A DNA stretch of 28,115 nucleotides, taken from Chara braunii. Its lineage: Eukaryota > Streptophyta > Charophyceae > Charales > Characeae. Numbering within the stretch: the first letter of the stretch is position 1; the number at the start of each line of letters is the position of its first letter. The position numbers and the translations under genes were made by a program. The DNA lies in NCBI GenBank assembly GCA_003427395.1, contig BFEA01000647.1:450139-478253 (forward strand). Direction: 5' to 3'. The notes under the pieces are model-generated. The model made no database searches and was not told the origin of the DNA. It saw only the letters and a program-made list of their open reading frames with translations. This document shows, piece by piece, positions 7,959 to 18,539 of the stretch.

Positions 7959-8889
7959 AAACTGTTGGCAGGGTCCTCTCATCCTTGGGTGGAGCTGGCA
8001 ATCTCTATGCTTGTGAAGGAATGGGGCCTAACAAGGAGGGAGGATGTTTGGGTGGCTCTCCTTACCCCATCCTTGGTGCACACGCCCATTAAATCCCCCA
8101 TCTGGAGTGGGATACTGAGGGCCTGGGGTCGTATCATGCCATCCAGGTTGAAAGCCCCGGAAACAAAAGAGGAAGTACTTGCCCATCTTTGAGAACCCGT
8201 ACCTGACAGATCCACACAGATTCCACAGGGCCTCCCCTGGTCAGCCAAAGATCAACCGGGGTGCTTCAGCCGTGACTGGATTCAGCGTGGTGTGTTGCGG
8301 ATTGCTGACTTGTGGGACTCCGCGCTAGGACAATGGCGCTCTCCAGCGGAACTGCGTACGAAGTTGCACCACCTGCGAGCGACTGAAGAAAGGGTAATTG
8401 ATGTCATTGTAAGTATACCAAGCCACTGGAAAGAGATCCTGGAATTCCCTCTCCAGGCTTATGAAGGAAATTGGGTAAAGCGGGTCGGCGAGGAAGGGGT
8501 CTCAGATTTGGAGAATTCAGCAACTCCTGGGTAATGGGGATGCGGTGGCCACCCCATTTACAGTGGGGAGTGAATCTCATTCTTCAGAACTTACCCTGCT
8601 GCAGGGAGAGGAAACGGTTATCCGTCTGGATCATAGGATATCCTCGATAGTGGTTCAAGTCAAAGGAAATGAGAAAAGCCGGGACAGAGAAAAAATGATA
8701 TACACATGCCCCTTGGGTATCGAGGCGGCACACAGGCTCTCAGTCCTTCCCCTACATTGGGGGTGGCGGGAAGTAGTCCCAACTCGTGATACCCCGCCGC
8801 TGGAATACAAGCCTAGGGTGGGATATAGAGCTCAAACTAGCTCCTGCGCAACATCACTGGAGGTTAGGAGTAGGTGGATAGCGGAGGGT
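7959..8889 (+). pseudogene. 5'-truncated LINE ORF2 C-terminal region, left part
   Basis: The element starts directly after the GTGACATC duplication, so it is a 5'-truncated insertion without the RT catalytic domain. The frame from about 7959 to 8534 has an in-frame TGA at 8190-8192. A frameshift leads into the frame visible at 8545-8889. Residues such as GLTRREDVWVALL, IADLWDS and HLRATEERVIDVI resemble the region between RT and the C-terminal zinc-binding domain of plant L1-like ORF2. The reading continues after the gypsy element at 23208. The gypsy insertion and the lesions show it is inactive. Confidence 0.7.
8886..8889. repeat. 4-bp target duplication GGGT of the gypsy element (left)
   Basis: GGGT here is repeated at 23204-23207, exactly outside the TGTGACG...CGTCACA ends of the element. 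Confidence 0.75.
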
Positions 8890-9006
8890 TGTGACGAACC
8901 GATTTCTGCACCGCGCGATTTCCTGCGCGATAGCAATGAGGGGTCCTAAGCTGGGAAGGATGGGCCAACTACGGGAAATCGGGATTGGAAGGAAATTGCA
9001 TCAGTG

Positions 9007-10084
9007 TGTTATGATCTTGGTTGTCTGACAAATTTATCGCCACTCACACACAGACAATCTCACACATGCACGTACATGCATAAGAGAAGGGGAGAGAGGA
9101 GACAGAGTCCAAACTGCACACCGGTGAAAATAAGCAGCGGAAGACAATCATGCACAGATGGGGAGAAGACACGCAGTGTTTCTCACTCTCCGACACAACT
9201 CCCAACAACCAATCACAAGAGAGAACCTGCAAAGATCACAATTGAACTGACACTGATGATGAGCCACTCACACAATTATCGTAACAGAGTTTGTTCCAGT
9301 ATCTCGCCACTCTCAGAACTCACACCCCACTCTCTATCCTACACCCAGTTAGTAGCGCCACATCAGAACAGCCTCCCAGAGGCCAGTGCCAACCACCCTG
9401 ATGCAGAACAGGTCTTGCAATGAAGTCTTCAGTGCTGGTGGCCAACTCTGACGAAGGAACAGGCAGCTATGGCTGCCACCAGCCACGAACACACACTGCA
9501 GAGCCTCGATGTAGCCCGGCCATACGCAGATACCCCAAGGGTAGATGCGCTGAGGATGCCCCAGCTATGGCAGACTCAGACTGGGCCGGCCATGGCTGCT
9601 GTCAAAGGCGAGTCTCAGAATGCCCCTGTAGACCGTCACCGCCACCAACTTGCTTGGCTTCTCCAACCCTGCTTCGCGAGAAATGAACTGCCAGAAGTCC
9701 TGAACCGATGGGCCTAACCTATCTATAGACTGCGCTAGACCTAGACCGGACTGACTGACCGACCGGTACCATTGCTGTTTCGGCCTCTCGGCCTCTACCG
9801 AACCCGGCTATAGGCTATAGGGCCGTCTATCAGCATAGGCCGCTTAGGGCCTGTCTGTCGTAGGGGTAGCCCGGGTCTACTATAAGCAGTTAGGGTAGCT
9901 GTAGGAATTCGGGTTAGTACTGGGCCTATATTTTCCCAGAATTGCAGATATGTCCCTCACGAATTTCCCTACAGGCAGGTCTTTCGGTTAGCCCTCAGCC
10001 AAACAAAATTAAGAATCTAACCCTACCCGTTAGTGTACAACCTCGCAGTCAGTCTCGACAGTCAAAAATCAGCAAGTCATTGCA
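9007..10084. mobile_element. Probable solo LTR of another family, inside the 5' LTR
   Basis: The 3' LTR lacks these 1078 bases and reads straight through the site. The insert begins TGTTATGA and ends TCATTGCA (TG...CA, imperfect inverted ends). AGTG flanks it at 9003-9006 and 10085-10088. If the ends are shifted by one base the duplication is AGTGT. No coding sequence is evident; frames at 9004-9423 and 9420-9717 have no recognisable features. Structure suggests a solo LTR. A non-autonomous LTR element is the alternative. Confidence 0.75.
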
Positions 10085-10753
10085 AGTGTCCCCGCTTCTT
10101 CGCCTTTTTGTGTCGCTTCTTTTCGGATGGTTGGGTTCAGGGCCGGGTGAGTCCCGGGACGATCGATTGATTGATTGGTTGTGTCTGCGGTGCGCCGCCG
10201 TGCGCGCGATTAATAATTGTTGACATCGCTTCTTTTGTTTCGATTTTGGAATTTAGGCGCGGACATCGCACGGGAATTTTGCTTCGTTCTTTTTGAATTC
10301 TTTTTCGAATCTTGTCGAGCCCCGATGGCTCTCGCAATTTCGGACTTTCCTTTCGGAACTTGTGCTTTCCGCCTTTTTCTGTATTAGATAAGAATTTAGG
10401 AATTTTTTTGTAATTAGGATTTTTCTGGGCCACGCGGCACTTTTTGCTTACGCGCTTCTTCGTGCGGCTGCAACATAACTCTGATTAGTCGGCGCCTTTA
10501 ATCGTGTGTGTAACTGTAATTTTGGGCGGGCACCATTGTAACTATATCTTTCTTCTTGTGCTTCGCCTTTCCCGCCCTTCTTCTCTTTCTTTTTGCTGCG
10601 TTTTGGTAGCCGCGGTCTGCATGATCGGATCGATGCGTGGAGAGCAGCTACGTCCCCCACACCGGGATCGGGCCATGCAGAACGTAGGCGCTCCCTCTCC
10701 TGATCTTCCATTAAGTCCTTGTAATTCCGTGTTCTTCGCGCATGCATGTACGC

Positions 10754-10760
10754 TATAAAT
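10754..10760 (+). promoter_or_regulatory. TATA box of 5' LTR
   Basis: GCTATAAATTC is kept in both LTRs (10754 and 21553) and in the related solo LTR (25518), while surrounding sequence of the solo LTR has diverged. This conservation supports it as the pol II TATA box that sets the U3/R boundary. Confidence 0.6.
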
Positions 10761-10849
10761 TCCGGCTGCGCGATTAGTTAGCTCTCTTAACCAACTAGTG
10801 GAAGCTCGGGTAGCGCGATCAGCGAGGGTCGGCTCACGAGCAAAGTAAG

Positions 10850-10857
10850 AGGTGAGT
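10850..10857 (+). other. Candidate splice donor in LTR leader
   Basis: AG|GTGAGT lies about 95 bp after the TATA box and is kept in both LTRs (also near 21650). A branch-like GACTAAC at about 12449 lies upstream of gag. Splicing out the long leader is possible, but no acceptor could be fixed. Confidence 0.3.
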
Positions 10858-12413
10858 TGAAGTGGGAGTCGGGCGACCCGACGAGCTGGTGCCAAACGCG
10901 CGGGGTTGACGCAGGCCACGACGGACAGTGAACGCGGGCGAACCTGACGGGTGTGGGAGGACTAAGCGGGGTGACGACTTCGTGGGTTGGTGCTCGACGA
11001 CGGACTGTCCGCATCGGAGAGAGAGAGAGAGGACGGGGGAGCTGAGGTTGATGGACGCGAACTTGCTGTTTCTTTTATCCGTTCTCCCTCCCTGCTTGAG
11101 TATATAAATTTTGATTTCGGCTCAGGGCGATTTGCCTATTTTTGTTTTCGGAATCTTGGCTTCGTTTTCTTTCGTCCACACTCGTTTTTGCGATTTCAAT
11201 CTCGGATATCGTGTGTGTTTATGCTGAATGAATGGATGTAATGTCTATTTGCTTGTCCTTATGCCTGATCCTTGCCTTTGTTTACCGTCTTGATGCACTC
11301 ATGAGTAGGGTAGGAATTTTGTGTAGTCATCAATACTGTTTCCATTTTCGCTTATCCCTTGATTGAGTTGTTGTCGCGTCTTGCATGCTCAGAAATTGCG
11401 GAGTAGTTACTAATAGATGATCGGATGTCTGTTTGCCCTGAAGCCAGCAAACGCCTCTGGAGGGCGCATGTAAATGCATCTGCGCATTTACACGTATCCA
11501 CGCGCGTGGATTCGTCACCTCCGTAAAGGACTAACGGTAGCAGAGACATTGCACGATTGGATGTGGCCATCCTGCGTTTGCAGCGAAGCGATCATCCCGT
11601 GCGAACACGTGTAAGTGCGATTTAATTCGCGCGGCTTGCACGTACTCGCACGCGGTGATCGCAATCAGCGAAGACACGCCCTGAGGAATCTCGCGGCTCT
11701 ACGATGACATGATGACACGCTCCGGGAGCTCAGATTTGTCGTACAACCCGGAGTACTTCACCCCTTGGATTGAGGAGTGCCTCCGACAGAGGTTCCCTTG
11801 CCTAACCGAGAACCGACTGTGTCCTAGGGAGTTCCACTGTGCCACAACCAGTGATCCACGGTGCTCTGATTTTCCCACTTCATACCACACCCACTACTTT
11901 ATTTCCCTCCGTTTTGTTGTCATCTCCACTAATTTCCCTCCCTTCTGTCTTCTTCTCCCGTATCATCAACTCAGTGTCGTCCCGTGGAAGGCCATAGCCC
12001 CATACTGGCCCCGCACGCCCTGCGGAAATTGCCGGCGACGCGGCAACCAGAGAGCCCCGGAAGCCCGAAGGCCTAACTCGAACGTACGACGACTGGCGCC
12101 ACGTGGCGACATCAGACGGCCTGGCTCATCAGAACCATACCCACCCCGGATGGACCTCTCGACGAACCGCCGTCATCAAAACAGATGGATCGAACGACCA
12201 TGAATGACCCGCGCATGTCATCTGGCTTATGACTGGAGCCGGTCCGCCCTCTCTGCCAAATTTTTGTCGTGCCCCCGAAAAACTCTGCCACAAGAGATCT
12301 CAGTTCTGACCTGGGACTCCACCCCCACTTTCCCAAAAATTCTTGGCACACCCCTTTTCGCACTTCCAGCCCCACACCCCACTCCGATCAGGAAGTCGCG
12401 CTGGGCGTGAGGT

Positions 12414-12426
12414 TGGTATCGGAGCC
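12414..12426 (+). other. Primer binding site, initiator-Met tRNA type
   Basis: TGGTATCGGAGCC differs by one base from TGGTATCAGAGCC, the usual plant Ty3/gypsy site complementary to the 3' end of initiator-Met tRNA. It directly abuts the shortened right end of the 5' LTR. Confidence 0.8.
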
Positions 12427-12565
12427 TGACACGTGGCCGGGTTATAGGACTAACAACACGATAATTGAGCTATCTGGCTAACCGAGGGCGACCTCGACCT
12501 CGGAACGCGCATAGACGCGACCCCGTCATCAGCCGAGTAGATCGGCTAATCGACGGGCAGCCAAC

Positions 12566-13879
12566 ATGAACGCTAATCCACAGAATCCGAATCCGCAGCA
12601 GAACCCTAATCAACCCGCCCCACGAGCACGGGCTCCCACGACGCCACCTGATCTCTATCTGTTTGACCCTGACCATCATCTCGCAGGAGCATGGTTGGCC
12701 ACGCTCCAGGCACAACAGTATGACGATAACGAAGCTCTGGTAAATATTCCCGCCCGGTTAGGAGGAGACGCTCATCATTGGTTTAGTACCTATGTATGGG
12801 TGGATCTTCCGACTTCCGAGCGAGACTTTTTGAATCGATTCGACTATGTCCATCCAGAGCAAGCACTTTCCATGATTAAAGACCGGGTGCAAAAACCTCT
12901 TGAATCTATCGCTGAATATCGAAAACGATTCTACCGAATGTTTGTGAAAACTGAGCGGGGCGAGCAAGTAGGGAGAGATTTGTTTATTGATGGACTTCGC
13001 AGCCGAACGATAAGGGCGAAGCTGCGAAAACAGTTCTAAGACTCCCCCATCAATCATACGCTGCAACAGATTATGGTCGCTGCAGAGGAGATGGAACGAA
13101 GGTTCGTGGCGAGTTTCCTGGAAGGAGAAGACTATCCTAAGGAAGGAGATTCGTCCGAACTTACGAGGGCAAAAGCTGAGCTGGCCGCGCTGCCAAACAA
13201 GTTCGAGAATATGGGATTTGTGTCAGACTCTGGCCCAGTCATCTATCTGGAATAGATATCCCCTAAACGATCGGCCCCGAGTGTAATCACGAGTGTCCCT
13301 GTTCTTGTGATGCCAACACCTGTAATGACAGCACCCCCTCCAACGATTGAGAACCCTGTGAGGTCAAGTGAGTCCACTGCTATTTTTGAACTGACCAAAA
13401 AGTTAATTAGCCTAATCCAGGAAAGCAAAAAGGAACAGCGAGAGCATAACGCTCGGCTAGAAGCTATGATGAGAAACATGCGGCCCATCGCAGTACGTGT
13501 CGCTCCAATCCAACAAGGACTAGCCCCGACACCTGCTCTCGGAGGGGCCGCAAGCAATCTGAATGTTTGTTATGCATTCCATCAACCGGGGCATCTAGCT
13601 CGTGATTGCCCCCACCGGCCCTCGCAACAACGGGTCGGGGTCGCCCCAATGGCAGCGGCCCCCATCGCTAACGGGTCGAGACGAGTAGGAGCCCTGATGG
13701 AAGAAATGGAGGGCGGAGGTAGTGTGTTAGCTACCTCGGAAGAAGCTGTTGAGCTTATCCCATTAGACCAGTATGTATCGCTTGGTTACCCGGGGCTCGG
13801 AATGATTGGAACAATCAGACACGCACCGGAACAGAAAGAAGTGGCGGAATGGCGACCTTCTCCAGGAGAGATGGAGTAG
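12566..13879 (+). pseudogene. gag: Ty3/gypsy gag with two internal stops
   Basis: One frame runs from ATG 12566 to TAG 13877-13879 (438 codons), broken only by TAA at 13037-13039 and TAG at 13253-13255. Residues 40-190 match the retrotransposon gag (capsid) pattern, with AWLATLQ, LGGDAHHWF, FLNRF and ESIAEYRKRF blocks. A single zinc knuckle at about 13568-13609 should be CX2CX4HX4C but reads C-Y-A-F-H-Q-P-G-H-L-A-R-D-C. The second Cys codon is now TTC (13577-13579). A Pro/Thr-rich stretch precedes the knuckle. Gag forms the particle and binds the RNA. The start has an AAC-ATG-A context 140 bases after the PBS. Confidence 0.85.
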
Positions 13880-14464
13880 GGAGGACCCACCTTCGTCACT
13901 GGGGAAATTGATGTGTTGAACATCATCCGAGCTTTGGACCATCAGATTCCACTTCCGGTCGGTCATTTGCTCTCGATCTCTGAACAAGCCAATGAGCGAA
14001 TGCTACAGCACTGCAAGGTGAATCGAAAGCGAGTCGCCCTCACCCGAACAACGAGCGCGAAAGCTAAAAACCCCACGTCAGACGAAAATACAGCTGGCGC
14101 GTCGGATCCAATACGGGTGGCATTAATCCAGAAAGACGATCATTTCTTAGGAATTAAACCCATCTCTTGGAAATCTGCGGAATGCGACATTGAGATATGG
14201 GGAATTCCGTACAATGCCATCATCGATTCGGGAGCTGCCGTTTTGGCTATTTCGTTACGGGTAGTTGAGAAGGCGGGTAGGAGAAACGATATAATCATGC
14301 TTACGAAAAAAGATCAGCTCGTTTCGGCAAACGAAGAAAAAATCAAAACAGTGGGACGAATGACCAACGTCGCTTTTCGATTAGGAAAGGTGCATGCGTT
14401 GGGAGATGTCGTGGTATTAGACGTAAACACCTACGATGTCCTTTTCGGCCTTCCGCTCTCGTAG
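13880..14464 (+). pseudogene. pro: Retropepsin-like aspartic protease region
   Basis: This region is in the same frame as gag, directly after the amber TAG. The open part with an ATG-like start begins at 13913. The catalytic motif is IIDSGA, with the Asp-Ser-Gly codons at 14225-14233. A Ty3-type second half follows (VVLDVNTYDVLFGLPL). The frame ends at TAG 14462-14464, after which the pol frame continues one frame back, so a one-base loss near 14470 is likely. The enzyme would cut the Gag-Pol polyprotein. Since gag and protease share a frame, the element probably made one polyprotein or relied on readthrough at 13877. Confidence 0.8.
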
Positions 14465-14541
14465 CGTAACGAGCAAACCTGGATTTCGAGCGACCGTCAA
14501 TCATCCTCCGAAGTACGGGAGAAAAACCCTATGATGTACCT

Positions 14542-16809
14542 ATGAGGCTGACTCTTCGTACTACTACCAACGCAGTCCCGCAAGTTTCTCTGATGATAGC
14601 GGGGACTCTTCGCATGATCACTTGGGAAAACTCCGCAGACGATGAGCCATCATTGAAGGATGTGGATAGCAGCGACGAAAATGATCCGGTAATCTTGGAA
14701 TTGGCACGGCAACGCATTTATTACCTGCCTCCCAGAACGATCGCAAGAACGATGCATCTAACCAGCCAGAATATACAAAGGACCAAGGCGATGATTTTGG
14801 GTGAACCCCTCGTACAGATTTCGAGGATGGTCAATTCTTTGGAACCCCCTCGAACCCTGTATGAAGGAATCTCCCCTCTCCTCGCCCGATATAATGACAA
14901 AAGGCACTACTGCGATATCACATATCTCCCGAAGTCCCTGTTGACACCCGCAAAAGAAGTACGACTGTTACGCCTGGGGGCGAAAGCCAGTTCTTTGGAA
15001 CCCCCTGGCGTTTCGAGGTTGAATCAGATGAGCTCGGAGTTAAGATCGCAACTAAACCCGTACCGTGGCAAGACATCTGCAACTTAATCACCCCGGAAGG
15101 ACACGTGGCCATCCGGGAGGAAGACGCCCAGATGATGGCCACGGTGTTTTCCTGGCGACCGGACCATTCGTTTATCTCTACACCACCACCCGAGGTGGCG
15201 AAACAAGCGCGCACTAACCAGATCGACGTACGGATCAGGGATCGGTCTTATGAATTGCACGTTCCGCAAAACGTACCTGGTGAGATTCTTCTTTTGATTG
15301 CGGACATTCTGACGAAGTATCAGGGAGCGATTACCGTAACGGACACTGACATCGGCTTGTCGTTGGTCATACAACACGAAATTCAAACGGGGAATCATTC
15401 CCCAATTCACTGCAAGCCCTACCGGTACTCCCTGATAGAACGGAAAAAGGCTCTCGAACGAATTCGGGAATTCGAAGCAAGCGACTGGATCGAACCGACC
15501 ACTGGACCCTGGTCATTTCCAGTAGTGTTAGTACCTAAAAAGAACGGATCCATTGGCATATGCATTGATTATCGTAAGTTGAATGATATCACGATCAAAG
15601 ATGTGTACCCCCTCCCCCGGATTGATGATTTGTTTGATGCAATCGGATGTGCTAATTATTTCAGTAAGTTTGATATTCGACATGGCTTCCATCACATCGT
15701 GGTTAACGAGGAAGATCGGCCAAAGACGGCCTTCGTGTTGTTTGAAGGCACATGGCAGTGGGTTCGATGTCCGATGGGAATTGCAACGCGCCCGCCACGT
15801 TCGAACGAGCCATGAACGTGATGTTCCAGAACTTGTCAACACACAACTGACTCAGGGAATGATCAACTTTTGCGTGATCGTGTACATGGATGATATCCTT
15901 GTCTACTCGGAGACCTCTCATGGACATGCACAACACATCGAATGGACATTGGGAGCACTAAGGGATGCTGGATTCAAGATTGCACTCGAGAAGAGCGAAA
16001 TTTTCCTCTCAGAAATTTCGTTCTTGGGGTACGTAGTGACACGTGGAGGGCTGCGACCGGACTCAAGGAAAGTGGCGGCCGTAAAAGAAGCCCCCGTTCC
16101 CACGTCACTGACGCAGGTTCGAGCCTTCTTAGGCCTAGCATCGTACTACCGCCATTTTATCAAAGGTTTTGCGGCGATTGCTCGGCCTCTCACAAACCTG
16201 CTTCGGAAGGACCAGCCTCTGCAGTGGGACTCTGAGTGTTGGCAAGCCTTTGACACACTCAAGGAGGGTCTGGCCACCGCACCAATTTTGATCCGGTCGG
16301 ACCCTACCAAACAATTCATCCTTATAACGGACTGGCAACCGGAAGCGATCTCCACCATTCTAGCGCAGAAGGGGAACGATGGTCGCGAACACGTCATCGA
16401 GTACGCATCACGAACGGTGTCAGACGAACAAAGGAATGACTCAGCACCACAAGGCGAATGCTATGCAGTAGCTTGGGGAATCCGGCACTTCCATCCGTAT
16501 CTCTACGGACAGAAGTTCCGCCTCATGACGGATCGTGAGCCTCTGCTGGCTTTGAAGAAGCTCACTAATTATACGGGCATGATTGGACGATGGGCGGTGC
16601 GCCTACAGGAATACGACTTCGACATCATCCGTCGAAAGATGGAGAGACACGGCAACGCGGACGGACTGACGCGTCTGCATCGACCTGCTAAAGTACCTAA
16701 GGGCGAGGAAAGCACTCCGTGGAAGGAGTCAGAGCCGGCGAACGTGCCTAAGTACGGACAAGTGGCAGTTCTCCCACGTGGCAAGAAGCAGACCGGTGGC
16801 AATGGGTGA
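14542..16809 (+). pseudogene. pol: Ty3/gypsy reverse transcriptase and RNase H
   Basis: The linker frame runs from 14542 to about 14980, then shifts. RT is read from about 14980 to 15779 with VLVPKKNGS, CIDYRKLND, YPLPRIDDLF and FSKFDIRHGFHHI. Two closely spaced one-base losses near 15780 and 15835 move the frame twice (PATFERAM lies in the frame between). The catalytic YMDD is intact at 15883-15894. RNase H follows with ITDWQ, GECYAVAW, MTDREPL and HGNADGLTR; the first Asp is kept, in TDW and not the usual TDAS. These enzymes copy the element RNA into DNA. The frame ends at TGA 16807-16809. The series of lesions makes it inactive. Confidence 0.9.
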
Positions 16810-16879
16810 CGAAGGTAATCCCGTAACCCCTCTTTCTCCCCTCTCCTCCTCATCTCTTCTCTCCCTGCCTCAAAAATTT

Positions 16880-17040
16880 TGTTATTTTTGCGAAGCAATT
16901 TCTCGTGCGTATTCGGTCTCCTTGCGTCCTAACGGGGAAGGCTATGCGGAATGGGTAGATTGTCAACAGTGTGTCACACGAGCCATGGCTCGTGCATCCA
17001 ATACAGAAATGACAGCAAATCATGGTTGTGCCTCTTTTGT
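16880..17040 (+). pseudogene. PHD finger (C4HC3) between RNase H and integrase
   Basis: The first half, in the frame of 16778, gives CYFC (16880-16891), 23 residues, then EWVDCQQC (CQQC at 16961-16972). Eleven bases later, in the next frame, come HGSC (16984-16995), eleven residues, and LCLFC preceded by W (last Cys pair 17029-17040). With one base restored this is C-x2-C-x23-C-x2-C-x4-H-x2-C-x11-C-x2-C, the C4HC3 PHD pattern, with the usual Trp before the second Cys pair and before the last one. PHD fingers commonly bind histone H3 tails. Here it could target integration. No chromodomain is seen at the integrase end. A single frameshift at 16973-16983 breaks it. Confidence 0.7.
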
Positions 17041-18539
17041 CGGGTTGACAAGATCTCGATCGAGGCTCGCTTTTTGGATGCCACATCAGAAGGATTGGAG
17101 AAGACCCGGAAGTTTAGGAGGGCCGAAGTATGGACCGATATCGCCCTAATCGCTACCTTAGTGGGTAACCCCCTCCAGGATTTCACCAAGGAAGATCAGA
17201 GGAGGGCTAATGAAAGGTCTCGGGATTATCGATGGGTCGAGGGTAGGTTAGAAAAGCGGAAAACGGACGGCAGTGGGATTTGGATGGTTGTACCGCACCC
17301 GTTCATGAGGTATGACTGGGTGAAGACAGCACATGAGAAAACGACGGCCCATTTTGCCGTACGGATTACGGAGTCGGAATCGACAAAAATGAATGGTACT
17401 GGTCCAATATTCGAGACGATGTGAAATTCATCGTCGCAAACTGTCAAGTCTGCGCTGCTGATAAGGCACTGATTCAGCCGCCAAGATCGATAGTACCGAC
17501 GGTAGTTGAGCGGCCTTTTCAAAGGGTTAGCATGGATACTATCGATATCGTGGTACCCCCTGGTCCTATAGCTGTGAATATTCAATCCTCTTGGTATTTG
17601 ACGACCATTTTTCGAAATGGATCGAGGCCTACCCATGTCGCACGTGGCAAGCCGCCGAAATCGCGCGGTATGTTAACTGTTTTCTCGGGATGCACTAGGA
17701 CACAAAAGAGATCCACAAAAGAGATCCTGACCGATAACGAGGCGGAATTCAGAGGGGAAGTGTTAAGGAATCTGGTCATACACGGTGTTGCTGTGCGGAA
17801 TACCGCGCCCCACATGTCACAATCCAACGGGCTGGTAGAAAACGCAAATAGGGTGATAAAGACAGCGTTGCGACGAAACATCGCGGCACGAGATCCGAGG
17901 CCTTGACCCGATATCGTCGACCACATCCTGGCGGTGCGCCGCGGAACGCACCACGAATCGACGGGCCTAAGCCCCTTCCAATTAAGGACCAATAGCGTCG
18001 CTTGCGTTTCGATACCGAGCCTCCCCGACGAATCAATGCTGAACTGACGGCCTACAAGGGCCACGGTTCGGGACAAGGCCAAACGACACTTAAAGCTAAT
18101 GGAACGGTCCCTCCCCAGGCTAGCCCGAAAGCGCCAGAAAATGACCGAGTTGGCCCACGGCCGACAGGTCCGGAGCTACGAGGCCCGGAATGGGAATGCA
18201 GGTCCATGGCCCCAGTACAAATTGGGGGACATCATGCAGGTGAGGAAATGTGCTCGTCAGGGTAAGCTAGCGCCACAATTCTTCGGGCGATTCCGCGTGA
18301 TTGAGCTCAGATCGAACGGCGTGAACACCGTGCGGCTTGCGCCTGAGGTCTCCGGCAGCCGATCGACTCGATCGATCATCCGCCACGTGTCCTATCTACG
18401 TCCCCTTCCTTCTTCCCCATCTTCGCCTTCATCCGACTCCTCCTCCGCTGAAGAAGAGGACGTCGACTGCTTATCAACTGTCTATCCTTCTTCATCTCGT
18501 TCTTTCTCAGACACCCCGCCCCTGCCACCATCGCCATGA
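17041..18539 (+). pseudogene. int: Ty3/gypsy integrase (HHCC, DDE core, GPY/F-like end)
   Basis: The zinc-binding HHCC motif is split by a frameshift near 17363: AHEKTTAHF before it, CQVC after it. Core catalytic codons are Asp 17535-17537 (SMDT), Asp 17733-17735 (LTDNEAEF) and Glu 17838-17840 (GLVENAN), with 34 codons between the last two. Between about 17590 and 17690 the true frame is another one (DDHFSKWIEAYP), so two compensating shifts exist. TGA at 17904-17906 interrupts the frame before ILAVRRGTHHESTGLSPFQL; it is likely a Trp codon mutated to stop. The C-terminus (18222-18402) has YKLGDIMQV, FFGRFRVIE and HVSYLRPLP, as in the GPY/F domain. A Ser/Glu-rich tail ends at TGA 18537-18539. 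The enzyme joins the DNA copy to the host chromosome. Confidence 0.85.

Larger units (their letters stand above)
8890..12413 (+). mobile_element. 5' LTR of Ty3/gypsy element, interrupted
   Basis: The LTR starts TGTGACGAACCG, the same as the 3' LTR at 20773. Without the 1.08-kb insertion at 9007-10084 it is about 2.4 kb, long for this superfamily. It has a TATA box at 10754 and a second TATATAAAT at 11101. Its right end has lost the last bases (GCGTCACA) that the 3' LTR has. In a hand-compared stretch (10133-10485 against 20934-21285) I count about 16 substitutions, 13 of them transitions. This indicates an old insertion and probable cytosine methylation. Confidence 0.9.

Noticed and set aside
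9004-9717. Plus-strand frames inside the insertion in the 5' LTR
   Set aside because: No domain or retroelement motif; they overlap in different frames within a probable solo LTR.
18222-18539. Chromodomain at the integrase C-terminus
   Set aside because: After the GPY/F-like part only a Ser/Pro/Glu-rich tail follows; the aromatic cage pattern of a chromodomain is absent.
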